A stretch of DNA of 64,000 bases from Lamellibrachia columna. Lineage: Eukaryota; Annelida; Polychaeta; Sabellida; Siboglinidae. Each line of letters begins with the position of its first letter. The stretch's first letter is position 1. A model generated the notes under the pieces. The model did no database searches. It saw nothing but the letters and a program-made list of their open reading frames with translations, and was not told where the DNA came from. Location of the stretch: NCBI GenBank assembly GCA_963662155.1, contig OY759267.1, positions 14,935,489-14,999,488 of the forward strand. The letters are read 5' to 3'. Positions 37,535-64,000 of this stretch are shown piece by piece. Made by a program: the position numbers and the translations under genes.

Positions 37535-40500
37535 ATGGTGAAGGCAGCTGAAGAGACCTGTCTTGATGCATTGAGACAACAGAATCAGAGTCTACTAGCA
37601 CAGCTCAAACAGAGACAGTCAAAGTTTAAAGGCCTACTGAATGCAACAACTCTGGAAAGAAGTTCCCACTTTGCAGAAAATGAACCTGCCAAATCAACAC
37701 GATCAGCCAGGGAGAAATTGGCCCACTGCTCAAAGGCCATCGACACAAGTTACAGGGTGAAACATGTGGATCTGTCTGGAATGACGCTGTCAAATGGTGA
37801 CACTGTGCCTGCGAAACAAGGAGTTGTGACTGATGGTGTGGCAAGTCACAGTGGGTCTGGGAAGACACTCACTAGTACTCCGAAAAAGTATTCCGTTCCA
37901 TCAGGAAGACCATCTGGCTCACCACATGGACCATACAGACCATCCGGTTCACCATATAGACCAACAACTACCCCAGACAGACCAACGATTACACCAGACA
38001 GACCAACACTGACACGAGACAGACCAACGACTACACCAGACAGACCAACACTGACACGAGACAGACCAACGACTACACCAGACAGACCAACACTGACACA
38101 AGACAGACCAACACTGACACAAGACAGACCAATGACTACACCAGACAGACCAACACTGACACGAGACAGACCAATGACTACACCAGACAGACCAACAAGG
38201 CCACTGACAGAAACACCTCGGTCAATTCTAAAACATAGGAAAATTATAGATGACAACATTCATGTCGAATCAAAATACCAACACACGCCTACAGTTCAGC
38301 GGACACCACATCAAAGGCACAATGGACTAAATTATTCATATTCTAATGTTGACGAATCATTTACGGGCACTACTTATAGGGAATCACTGGACAGCCGCGT
38401 GTCTCTACCAACTTATAGCAGGGCTACAGATGGGTCATACCTCGAGGAGTATCCGTCCTCCCATCTCAGTGACAAGGAGTCATTTATGGATGACGTTGAG
38501 AAACTGCGAAGGCAACGTCTACTCGTTGACCCAAGCAATGATCGACAGAACAGTCGTAACGTTTCTTTTGAGCTTCCACAGTGTCCAAAGACGGTTGAGT
38601 TTGAGTCACCACTTGTTTCTTCAGATGATGAGGTAAATAACCTTCACATTATTGTTAAAAAAAATTATGAGTTAAAGAGTGTTCATATACCTGTGATTAT
38701 GATATCATGTATAGAATTAACTGCCTTTTACATATTTTCTTGAAATAGTTCTAGACTAGTATATTTATAGATGTATTCTTCATAGTCTCCACAACATCGC
38801 TGTGTTCATTCAGACTTCGCCTGGACTAGGTGTTACTAGTTACATGTAAGTTTATGTTTTTTTTATATCTGGTACATATGGCAATTTATCAACAAGGTGA
38901 ATCAAATTCGCTTGCACACAAAGCAGGAAGCATGGAGTTACCTCTGTCTAACTTATTTTGCATGAACACAGCTTTAAAAACAATGTTGCAGCTTCATAAT
39001 TTTATGAACAGAGGAGCCCTGGTAGTATTCTGTGATAGCTGCAGCAGTATTTTTGTCCTACAGACAAGCCCAAGACTGGATGACAACAACAACAACAACA
39101 TCAACAACAGCAGCAGCAATCATAGCAGAAAATCAACCCAGAAACACAGGCCTAAGAAACCGCAACAGAAGCCAAGACTTCAGCAGAGTCCGAAGGCATC
39201 CATTGCTTGGAGGCAGACCCACGCGACCCGGCCATTGCTGGGATACGACTGGATCGCCGGGGTGTTGGACAATCAGGATAAGTCAGTAATCAATGCATCA
39301 GATAAGTTTTTCAAACGCATCAGTGAGTTTCGGTGGCAGCATAAGGAGGACTGCACCACCGATGAACCGTCCGTGAGGTATGTGATCAATTTACTGTAAC
39401 TCATCTTGCAAACGTAAAGTGGACAGTCATATTGTGTTGGAATATAAGAGTCATAATAACATTTCAATTGTAGCTTGTAGCATCAATGTGGTTTTTTTAT
39501 GTTTAAAAATATACATATTGAAAAATATACATTTTGATTTTGTAAAATTGTTGATACCTAAAAAATGCTTATTTATGAAAGTGAGGAGGTTCCACTGGGG
39601 CATATTATGAAAGTGAGGAGGTTCCACTGGGGCATATTCTGTTTTAAGTTACTGTTTGGTAATTATGAAACTGTAACATTTTGATTTAATAAGATTTTTG
39701 ATCTATAGCAAAAAGCCTTAGATGACCTGTGGTCACAGTCAGTCAGTCGCCTATCGAATGTGTAAATTGTTTTTATTCCTTTTGAAGAAATGTGTATATA
39801 TTGTCAATATCTTCATGACTATTTGGTATTTCAAATCCTCAATGTGGTCTCATAATTCTCCTTGTTTCTAGTGTTGCAAAACCACTTTTTAGGCATATTT
39901 AATTGTTGAACTCTCTCAGTTCTGGAACAAATTGTTGCTCTGTTGTAATCACATCACTATCCATTGTTTATTGATGTGTCCTCTGTGGGTAAGCATTAAT
40001 CATACCTGTTGATGTATTTCTAGTGGCACGGTCCTACTGTCGCGGCCAGTGTCTCCCCAGATCCAGGACCCTGGGCACACATGTAAGTAGTAAAGTACAT
40101 GGGCCCTAGATGTGTTAAGCAGTTTGGGGTCTTCTCAAATGATTATTGATTTAATATGGTGTTAACTGTTTTGATCGTGCATTTCATTAGTTTACCAAAC
40201 TGACAAAATGTGTGCTCGTATTAAAATGTTGGTCTCACTGTCAAAATTTCTCTTCATATAATTGATTATTGAAAATTTCTCTACATAATTGATTATTGAA
40301 AACAAGGTATAGAAATTAGTGTTTTTGAACACGTAACACCAGAACTGCATGTTGAGTCATCATGAACTGTTATTTGAACAATTTAGCTGGCATTTTCTTG
40401 TTATCGTACTTAAATGTGTCTATTTGAAACATAATTTTGGCATGGCATGAACAAAATAGACAATAATCAAGGAGTGAAATTTAAATCTAACTCTTGCAAG

Positions 40501-43136
40501 AATTGTTCAAAATACTCAGCTTAATGACAGTTGATATTCCGTCACATGACCAAACTATTATCAGACAGTTTAATAATAGTTTGGTCATGTGACGGAATAT
40601 CAACACAATGATCTTCATGCTTCAGCAGAAAACAGCTTGCCGTCACTGTCCTTCATAGGTTTTACCACAATAATGAAAATCATCAAACGGTTTTGTGTTC
40701 AATGTTTTATTCAACATTTGTGGAGATTTTGTACGTGTGTTTTCTGCAACAAATACTTTTTATTCAAATTGTTTGCATTGTCACATAAAATGACCACATG
40801 ACATCTGTGCCTTGCAGGCATCCATGGCTACACAGTCAACGAACGTCTGTTCACGGAACCCACTAATGCAGATGACGATGGCCGCGCAGTGTGCAACGTT
40901 TGTCTGATACCACGCAAGAAACCATCCAGGACATCCCCAAGTTTTGTCAGGTAAGAGACTGTGTTAGATGACGGTTGGGGGGAGGTTTACTGTTGTGATA
41001 GTATTACTTTCCACATTGCATATGTTCAGTATTTGGTTCTCAATTGTTGGACCAGTATCAGTTTATGTTTGTATTGTGTACAAGTTTTGAAGGATCCCAT
41101 TCCACTGTTGTTGTATTGTACTAAGTTCAAAAGTTCATAGCTACTTATATTCATTAATACACAGTTCAGAGTTAATAAATGAATACATTTAAATGACCTG
41201 CACATGATTTGGCAATTGCTGAATCAGTCACAAAATTCAAACTAAGATATAGATGTGTGGCCTTACACACATAGATGAATCCATAACGTTTTATGTTTAC
41301 TAATAAAGTGATAACAATACTGTAATATCTGCTGCCACCATACTACATACTAAGTTCAAAATGAACAGAGCAACATTACAGAGGGACATTACATTATGCA
41401 TATGTATATGCATATGTATTCGGTTCTGTGGAAATGTAGGTACTGTGCTTTAAGCAATCTGGACTTCTGCCGAATTTATGAATTGTCGTAATGTCATGAT
41501 CTTTGACCCAATTATGTAACATCTATCTTGGCAGAGTCAGCATTCCACAGTCACAGATTGTAAAGCATGCGCGCGAAGTGAAGCCACATCGTCGTCGCAG
41601 CTTCGACCCCTCGGACTCATGTGCCCTCTCAGAGGTAATATCCTTGTTACCCAAGTGCCCCTTTGTGTCTTGTTATGGTCATGTTGTGTAGTTGGGCTGT
41701 TGGCAGGGGGTAATGTTTTGCTAGACTAAACATCCAACATTTCAGTTGTCAATGAATGAAAGGGACAGTATATTACATCACTGTGGATGTCTACGACGTA
41801 TGCCACACTTTCCAGAGATATTCCTATGATAATGTTATTGATAATATTGGCACAGTTTTCATCAACAAAGCAGAGGCTTACCACCATAGTTTTTTTTACA
41901 ACCAGACTAATTTGAGAAATTACTTTTTAAATGTAGGGAAAATCTACTTTTATGAACTACTATTGTAATAAGTAATAATGCATTTCAGTCACTGATTGAA
42001 AAGAATCTGATAAGATATAATTTAGTACCACATTACCCAAGTCATTGTTGGTGTAGTATTCAAAATAAATCACTAACGTGACATATATGATCTTTCTTTA
42101 GACCGTTTGGCATGCGCATAATGCGACCTAGACATTCGTACATGTGCATGTACAATATATCTACTTCTACTGTACCTGTGTTTGTGTTTTCCCGAGCAGC
42201 ACTGTCTAGCTGGCTGGGAGTGTTCACGGCCCTCTCATCTGCCCACTGCGTCTGGCTTGGACTTGAAGCATGCCACCAACAAAGTCACCTCTCAGTTATC
42301 TATGGTGAGTCAACAGTAATCAGACTGACTGCTGTGCCTATGACCCAGAGGTGGGATGCCAACAACATTCATCAATGTTTTATACAAGGCCAACTGGAAA
42401 TTCAGATCAACTCCACTTCATTTTAATTGGTCATCTTGATGGTAGCAAATAATTATGCTCATTACAGTCTAGGGACATGTTGAAGATGTACATAGTGCTA
42501 GAATATTAGAGGGGTGTGAGAGACAATGTTTCATGAACCACATTAATCATGTTAACCTAAGCATAGTATCATCATATGTCTAATAAATGCCTACAGTTGA
42601 CATATTGACATATACAGTACTGTAATATAAATCGTTTAGTCTGCATATGTAAATTCTTTAAATTTGCTTTGAAGCAAATGTTATGTAATTTTTAGGGGGG
42701 GGGAGGTTGTGCTAACCATTTTGCATAATTTTAAGTAGTAGTGTTGATCTTTCTGTAACTATTTTGTTTTATGTTGCTTATCAATTTGTTTTAGTAAGTA
42801 TTGTTGATGATAATTATATGCATGTGTGGCCAGCTCACTGTAATATGTAACATTGTAATGATTCGTTGTGTAACCTAGTTTATTGTTAATAATAAACTTG
42901 ATTGCTTGATTGAACATCAGTGGGTGGATATGTATGTAATAAAATATGTACAAAAAGCATCATTTTATGTTTAACCCCCCTAATTGTGCTTGCAGACAAT
43001 GGCTGAAGTGGAACAACAGCTAAGTGAACACAGTCGGGCCGCCAAGCTGGGGCTGAGGGCCAATGGGGTGACGACGGCCCGGGGCCACCTCAACATGACA
43101 CATGCCAGGAACCTGCGGCGCCTTCAGTTGGCTTGA
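37535..43136 (+). CDS. MIIP: Migration and invasion inhibitory protein
   Basis: Seven coding exons join in phase: 37535-38632 (acceptor at 37514), 39064-39377, 40024-40082, 40818-40950, 41535-41634, 42200-42304 and 42996-43136, giving 649 aa. Diagnostic MIIP blocks are TPRSIL (exon 1), RPLLGYDWIAGVLD (exon 2), HGYTVNERLF (exon 4), RVSIPQS with HRRRSFDPSDSCAL (exons 4-5) and HCLAGWE (exon 6). In vertebrates MIIP is a cytoplasmic regulator that binds IGFBP2 and restrains migration; function here is by orthology. The start MVKAAEETCLDALRQQN begins a coiled-coil-like segment. It is longer than the human protein (388 aa) because of a low-complexity exon 1 with DRPT repeats and an N/S-rich start of exon 2. 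A noncoding first exon may end near 36512. Confidence 0.92.
37960..38205 (+). repeat. In-frame 21-bp repeats in MIIP exon 1
   Basis: Heptapeptide units of the DRPTTTP and DRPTLTR type repeat about 11 times, alternating in pairs (a 42-bp higher-order unit). They add Thr/Pro/Arg-rich low complexity to the protein. Confidence 0.9.
39573..39636. repeat. 32-bp tandem duplication
   Basis: Two identical copies starting TTATGAAAGTGAGGAGG in the intron after MIIP exon 2. Confidence 0.95.
39820..39950 (-). mobile_element. Old CR1-like LINE fragment
   Basis: TTCTAGTGTTGCAAAACCAC and AACTCTCTCAGTTCTGGAA match the XXYLT1-intron LINE at 31190-31270 at reduced identity. It lies in a MIIP intron. Confidence 0.6.
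40530..40604. repeat. Perfect inverted repeat, 32-bp arms
   Basis: 40530-40561 (GTTGATATTCCGTCACATGA...) is the exact reverse complement of 40573-40604, with an 11-nt loop. It lies in the MIIP intron before exon 4. Confidence 0.93.
42780..42935 (+). mobile_element. Possible LINE/SINE 3' end
   Basis: The segment ends TAATAATAAACTTGATTGCT TGATTGAAC, a polyadenylation-like signal followed by a short TTGATTG(C) repeat, resembling LINE tails. No coding part is attached. Confidence 0.3.
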
Positions 43137-44240
43137 TCGGACATGTTCTCTGTCTGGGAAGCATGTGTGGTCGGATTAATGCTGGCAGGTGTGGGTCATG
43201 ATCAGTCAGAAGAAAAGGCAATGGTTTTTATCTCTGAAGGAGTCAATACTAACATATCAGGACCAATGGCATGTTACGCCTGTTGTAACATACTATTTCA
43301 GCTTTGTACTGCGTCATACTTTCTCACACAAATGGTTTTAACGTTTTATCTAGTGACCTTGTAAATTGGCATTGTCATTGCAGTGGGAGGACATTACTAG
43401 AGTTATTTGGAATGAATACTTATGATTGCTACTTAAAATTTCACTAAATTTCTATCTAAGATGTGTGCTCAAAACTTGTCATGTTTCTAAATTGTCCTCA
43501 TTTAATTTTGTTATTTATTTTATTATAACAAAATGTTAAGCACCACATGCATTTATTACAAGTCTTTGCATGTGGCTGTAAAATCATCTGTGTCATTTAA
43601 CATTTGGTGTCTTGATATGAGAGGTTTTGTGTGACTTTGCATGGCTGATGGAGTCATACATGACAACTTATTTAAAGTATTGGGTAATGTGAGCCAATAG
43701 TGTGATACAAGGGTGAATGTGCCACCATTAGAGGGACACTTCTAATGTTGGCACAGATGGACACTTCTAATGTTGGCAAATATAAGGCGATACCATGTTG
43801 CAATTATAACATTAACAGATATTGTTAATTTACTTTTTTAATTGTATATCAGAAAATTTCCTGTTTTGAAATCCTGGTATTACGATAATAGGAATTTGAT
43901 CATATTTTTACATTCATGTATATCTCTGTTAAGTATTGTACTGTATTTTGAATTATTGAATTATCCATCAGTATCAAATCCTTGTTTGTTATAGTTGCAA
44001 CATGGTAATGTATATACATGTATAAGTTTGTAGATATTAAATTGTGTATTTACTTATTTTTCTATCTGTTGTTAGTCTTTAGTTTAATTAACAACATTTG
44101 CTGTGGACTGGAACCGTGCATTACTAAATGTTGCATAGTGACGACACTCTGTTTCATCTTTTTCACTCGTCTTTAGAAGACGAGTCGAAAAGGAAGTTTG
44201 TACAAAAGCATGTTGAGAGACAATAAAAATTAGACATGAT
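43137..44240 (+). other. Probable MIIP 3' UTR
   Basis: Follows the MIIP stop without other features. An AATAAA at 44222-44227 is a candidate polyadenylation signal. A short perfect hairpin, ACTCGTCTT TAG AAGACGAGT, lies at about 44167-44187. Confidence 0.4.
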
Positions 44241-45374
44241 TGAAAAGTAGAATTTTAATAGTTTTTCATTGTCTACTTACCATATATTAATATAGAATCT
44301 GCCAGGTACTGTGACTGACAACAGCTGTGATAAGACAATTGTAAGACAGTTCCATACCAGACATTTGGATGACAGTTGCATGTTCACATTTAGATGATTT
44401 AGAGTATGGAAGGTATGGTGTGGTCTGTTATCCATGACATGCTAACTGGAGCATGTGAAAACAAGCTGGGAGATAAGTACCCTGTAATGCCTTGCATTGT
44501 TTCTGCTTGCAGAAACAAAGGGCCGTTTACAAGAGCGATTAATTGTCCTATTGTCTGGCGATTGCACCTGACCATTGTGTCTGACCAATCATACGTGTCA
44601 TTTCTTGTTTCAGTTGGACAGTTAATCACTCCTATAAACAGGCTTAATGCTATCATAATAATCAATTGCATGTAACATGATCTGTTTGCAAAGGTTATTG
44701 TACATCTTTGTGCCTAGCTTGACCGTACCGGGCCTACACTTATTGCTATACAGGTTACATCGAGCACCAAATATAATACACACCCTTCCAAACTCTGCCT
44801 GTGGCTGCGACCAGTACTAACTGGTTTGTATGAGACGTCTACATGCACTTTCACCTACTTCAGGTGAGATGTCACAGCGAAACTGCATTGAATGCATTGC
44901 TGGTTCACCCATAAATATAACTCGCTGAACTGGATGGGAATAATTACAAGACAATATAATACGTATTGATTCAACACATATCTTGCGTAATTCCATCCCC
45001 GGCGTCTTTCCTGTGTCTAAATCACAACCTCCAGACAGTTATGTATAATCCTCATGGCTGTCCCATCCTCCCCTGGGAACAAACGGAGATGTGATAATAC
45101 TAGATGATATATTTAAATGCAATTATATCCTTGATTTTTCTCTAGCTGATGGAAAGCTTCCGCACTAAACATGCCTTCAAAACAATGTGAATATACTAGC
45201 CACAAAAGATACCCAACAAAGATTTGCTGAAGCAAATGAATGAATGTCTTGCTCACAACAAGAAGATGGAGATGGATTGGCCACTTTCCATAAGGAGGAT
45301 GAAAATACATTGACAAAATCTTTGAGATGGACCCCGAAGGAAGGAAAACATGCACAACATAGAGGAGATCATAT
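44241..45374. other. No gene recognised
   Basis: No supported exon. A 22-nt palindrome TTGTTTCTGCTTGCAGAAAC AA lies near 44500. Confidence 0.4.
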
Positions 45375-46334
45375 GTAAACTAAGATAAATACATATCTGG
45401 ACAGGCTGCTAGTGAACTAAGATAAATACATATCTGGACAGGCTGCTAGTGAACTAAGATAAATACATATCTGGACAGGCTGCTAGTGAACTAAGATAAT
45501 TACATATCTGGACAGGCTGCTAGTGAACTAAGATAAATACATATCTGGACAGGCTGCTAGTGAACTAAGATAAATTCATATCTGGACAGGCTGCTAGTGA
45601 ACTAAGATAATTACATATCTGGACAGGCTGCTAGTGAACTAAGATAATTACATATCTGGACAGGCTGCTAGTGAACTAAGATAAATACATATCAGGACAG
45701 GCTGCTAGTGAACTAAGATAAATACATATCTGGTCAGGCTGCTAGTGAACTAAGATAAATTCATATCTGGACAGGCTGCTAGTGAACTAAGATAAATACA
45801 TATCTGGTCAGGCTGCTAGTGAACTAATATAAATACATATCTGGACAGGCTGCTAGTGAACTAAGATAATTACATATCTGGACAGGCTGTTAGTGAACTA
45901 AGATAATTACATATCTGGACAGGCTGCTAGTGAACTAAGATAAATACATATCTGGTCAGGCTGCTAGTGAACTAAGATAAATACATATCTGGACAGGCTG
46001 CTAGTGAACTAAGATAAATACATATCTGGTCAGGCTGCTAGTGAACTAAGATAAATACATATCTGGACAGGCTGCTAGTGAACTAAGATAAATACATATC
46101 TGGACAGGCTGCTAGTGAACTAAGATAAATACATATCTGGACAGGCTGCTAGTGAACTAAGATAAATACATATCTGGTCAGGCTGCTAGTGAACTAAGAT
46201 AAATACATATCTGGACAGGCTGCTAGTGAACTAAGATAAATACATATCTGGACAGGTTGCTAGTGAACTAAGATCAATACATATCTGGACAGGTTGCTAG
46301 TGAACTAAGATCAATACATATCTAGTCAGGCTGC
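45375..46334. repeat. 37-bp minisatellite, about 26 copies
   Basis: Units GAACTAAGATAAATACATAT plus CTGGACAGGCTGCTAGT. Variants alternate AAATAC/AATTAC/AAATTC and GGACAG/GGTCAG. It lies between the convergent MIIP and PIK3CA genes. Confidence 0.95.
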
Positions 46335-47757
46335 AGAACGAAAGACATTGATAAGTCTTGTCTCTGCTTCATGCCCCAGTTGATGAGAAGAGGATTAAGC
46401 TAAGATTAAGGAAGGAAGCAGACTGGACTCCAAGGTCACATGTAAGGAGACATGAAGGAAACAATAGGTGACAAGATGAAATCGGGGAGCACAGTGACAC
46501 AATGTGGAAACAACTGGACACAGACTAGCCTGGACAGTTGGTGACTTGGCCTTCATCAAGCAGTGCATTGAAATAGACTGAACAAACATAGCAGGAGGGA
46601 AAGCTTCAATGAGGCAACAGTTTCTACAGCTCTTGTCCTGACATGGACAGAGACACTACAAAAACACTAAATAATGTGATCTATCACAGACGTGACAGCA
46701 AATAAATACACAACAAATAATTATAATTCTTAACTAAAACATGACATAAATGCAGTCAACTGATCAATACACAAATGAAGTCAGACAAAATACATGTAAA
46801 ACACTTGGCAGCACGTTCTTTGTTGTGTTTACATCCGTGGACTTCTTCAAAGATAACACACCCACCATTAAACGCTACATGACGAGTGTCTCGGTTATTA
46901 TTCAGGTGATTGGTCTACGGAATCTTTTTTGTCTATAGATACGAGTGCCTTGAACATCTAAATCTGAAAACAATGTAACTGCAAACTACACTAATGAAGA
47001 CGGCTTTCAGTCTACCAGTTTGGTCCCACTAGTCAAGTGAATGAAGAGATTGTAGCACAACATGATGACAAGGTAATTACTGTAATACTAAAGGCACACA
47101 TCCATTATGCTTGGTACAGGATGGTTGCAAGGAGCATCCCTATTGTATCAGTTCAAACCTGGTCAAATTCTCAGACAGTTTGTCATCATTTGGGATGGAC
47201 TTTGCACCAATCTGAAATTTCTAAAGACCTAGTTTGGAGTTGTGTTTGGTGATTCTGCAACAGTTGGATTGGTTCTTAGTGTTTCAAGGACAACGTTTGG
47301 TGGAGAGATACCTTGATACCAACACGCTCTCTGCATTGCTCTCACAACACTTCTGTGCTATAGTCAGGTTTTAATGTGTCGTGAAACTTAACAGGTTTTC
47401 ATCACTTTGAGCGAGCCAGTCAAGTCAGTGGTGATCCTGTTGTCAGTTGCAATGACCTATGTCCAATATCCAAGCATGAGCAGGCTGTCATTCACAAGTT
47501 ACAATAGCTGACACAACTAATGACAGCTGTCAAACAATCACGACTGGCAGTGACTGATAGCTGTCAATTGACCACAAGTGACAGTGGTCAATTGACAGAT
47601 GTCAATCAACCATAACTGACAGCTGTCGATCAGCCACAATTGGCAATGACTGACAGCTGTCAATTAACCATAAGTGGCAGAAAGTGTCCACCGGAACCAG
47701 TGAAAAACCGATCATGACGACATCCAATGGTGAAACACAGCATACATTCGCCGGTCG
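46335..47757. other. Intergenic sequence and probable PIK3CA 3' UTR
   Basis: No exon seen. The portion next to 47757 should be PIK3CA 3' UTR on the minus strand; no polyadenylation signal was identified with confidence. Confidence 0.35.
47518..47690. promoter_or_regulatory. Cluster of TGACAGCTGTCA palindromes
   Basis: The perfect 12-nt palindrome or a one-to-two-base variant recurs at least five times in 170 bp (for example near 47522, 47557, 47596, 47620 and 47653). It matches the known TGIF/MEIS-type TALE homeodomain motif. It could equally be a degenerate tandem repeat, since spacing is fairly regular. Confidence 0.35.
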
Positions 47758-63682
<15,925 letters not shown>

Positions 63683-64000
63683 CTGTAACATGACCAAAGT
63701 AATGACTCAAACTTCAACACCTGCAACATGACCAAAGTAATGGTGCAAACTTCAACACCAGCAACATAACCAAAGTAATGGCTCAAACTTCAACACCTGC
63801 AGCATGACCAAAGTAATGACTCAAACATCAATACCTGCAACATGACCAAAGTAATGGCTCAAACTTCAACACCAGCAACATGACCAAAGTAATGGCTCAA
63901 ACTTCAACACCAGCAACATGACCAAAGTAATGGCTCAAACTTTAACACCTGCAACATGACCAAAGTAATGGCTCAAACTTCAACACCAGCAACGTGACCA
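63683..64000 (-). repeat. 38-bp minisatellite made from an exon edge, about 8 copies in window
   Basis: In gene sense each unit is ATTACTTTGGTCATGTTGCAG-like intron sequence of 21 nt followed by GTGTTGAAGTTTGAG(T/C)C, which is the first 17 nt of the exon at 63682 (GTGTTAAAGTTTGAGCC). About half the units keep the AG acceptor and half have CTG instead. The array runs off the right edge. Confidence 0.93.

Noticed and set aside
37846..38259. VGLSGVVIGLSRVS-type minus-strand repeat frame
   Set aside because: Antisense of the in-frame DRPT repeats of MIIP.

Overview
The window is nuclear DNA of a non-vertebrate animal. The genes are split by GT-AG introns, and there are tRNA genes with A and B boxes, several non-LTR retrotransposon lineages, hAT and MULE DNA transposons, SINE-like sequence and an exceptional load of micro- and minisatellites. 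The repeat types suit a marine invertebrate (lancelet, hemichordate or lophotrochozoan). I cannot name the species from sequence alone.

Four protein genes are supported with exon phases that close exactly. (1) An Ikaros/Hunchback-type zinc-finger transcription factor on the minus strand (6067-9213, 4 exons, 514 aa, polyQ). (2) XXYLT1, xyloside xylosyltransferase, on the minus strand (29911-36313, 2 exons, about 370 aa); its single intron is filled by a LINE. (3) MIIP on the plus strand (37535-43136, 7 coding exons, 649 aa), divergent from XXYLT1. (4) The C-terminal 423 residues of PIK3CA on the minus strand (47758-63682, 9 exons, continuing past the right edge), covering part of the helical domain and the whole kinase domain. 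Two tRNA-Lys(CTT) genes, each with a 25-nt intron, lie at 11032-11129 and 14689-14786.

Layout: 1-3.4 kb, LINE remains; 4.5-4.9 kb, a TA-cored palindrome; 6-9.2 kb, the Ikaros-like gene with hAT MITEs around it; 11-14.8 kb, two tRNAs flanking a MULE with a target-site duplication; 15.4-17.3 kb, a 51-bp minisatellite joined to a LINE C-terminus; 18.3-24.3 kb, LINE debris, a 29-bp array and a nested LINE; 24.3-29.9 kb, satellites, tetranucleotide arrays and MITEs; 29.9-43.1 kb, XXYLT1 and MIIP; 45.4-46.3 kb, a 37-bp array; 47.7-64 kb, PIK3CA with giant intronic arrays.

The most striking signal is in PIK3CA. Tandem arrays have grown out of exon edges. The roughly 3 kb, 48-bp array upstream of the last exon is built from the first 26 nt of that exon plus 22 nt of intron including the splice acceptor. 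The 38-bp array at the right edge is built the same way from the acceptor edge of another exon. A two-copy tandem duplication covers the donor edge of a third exon. The 48-bp array is also free of stops in the exon's own reading frame for about 18 units. A separate 51-bp array appears to come from the zinc-finger end of a LINE protein. Most very long open frames in the window are by-products of such arrays and are not annotated as genes.
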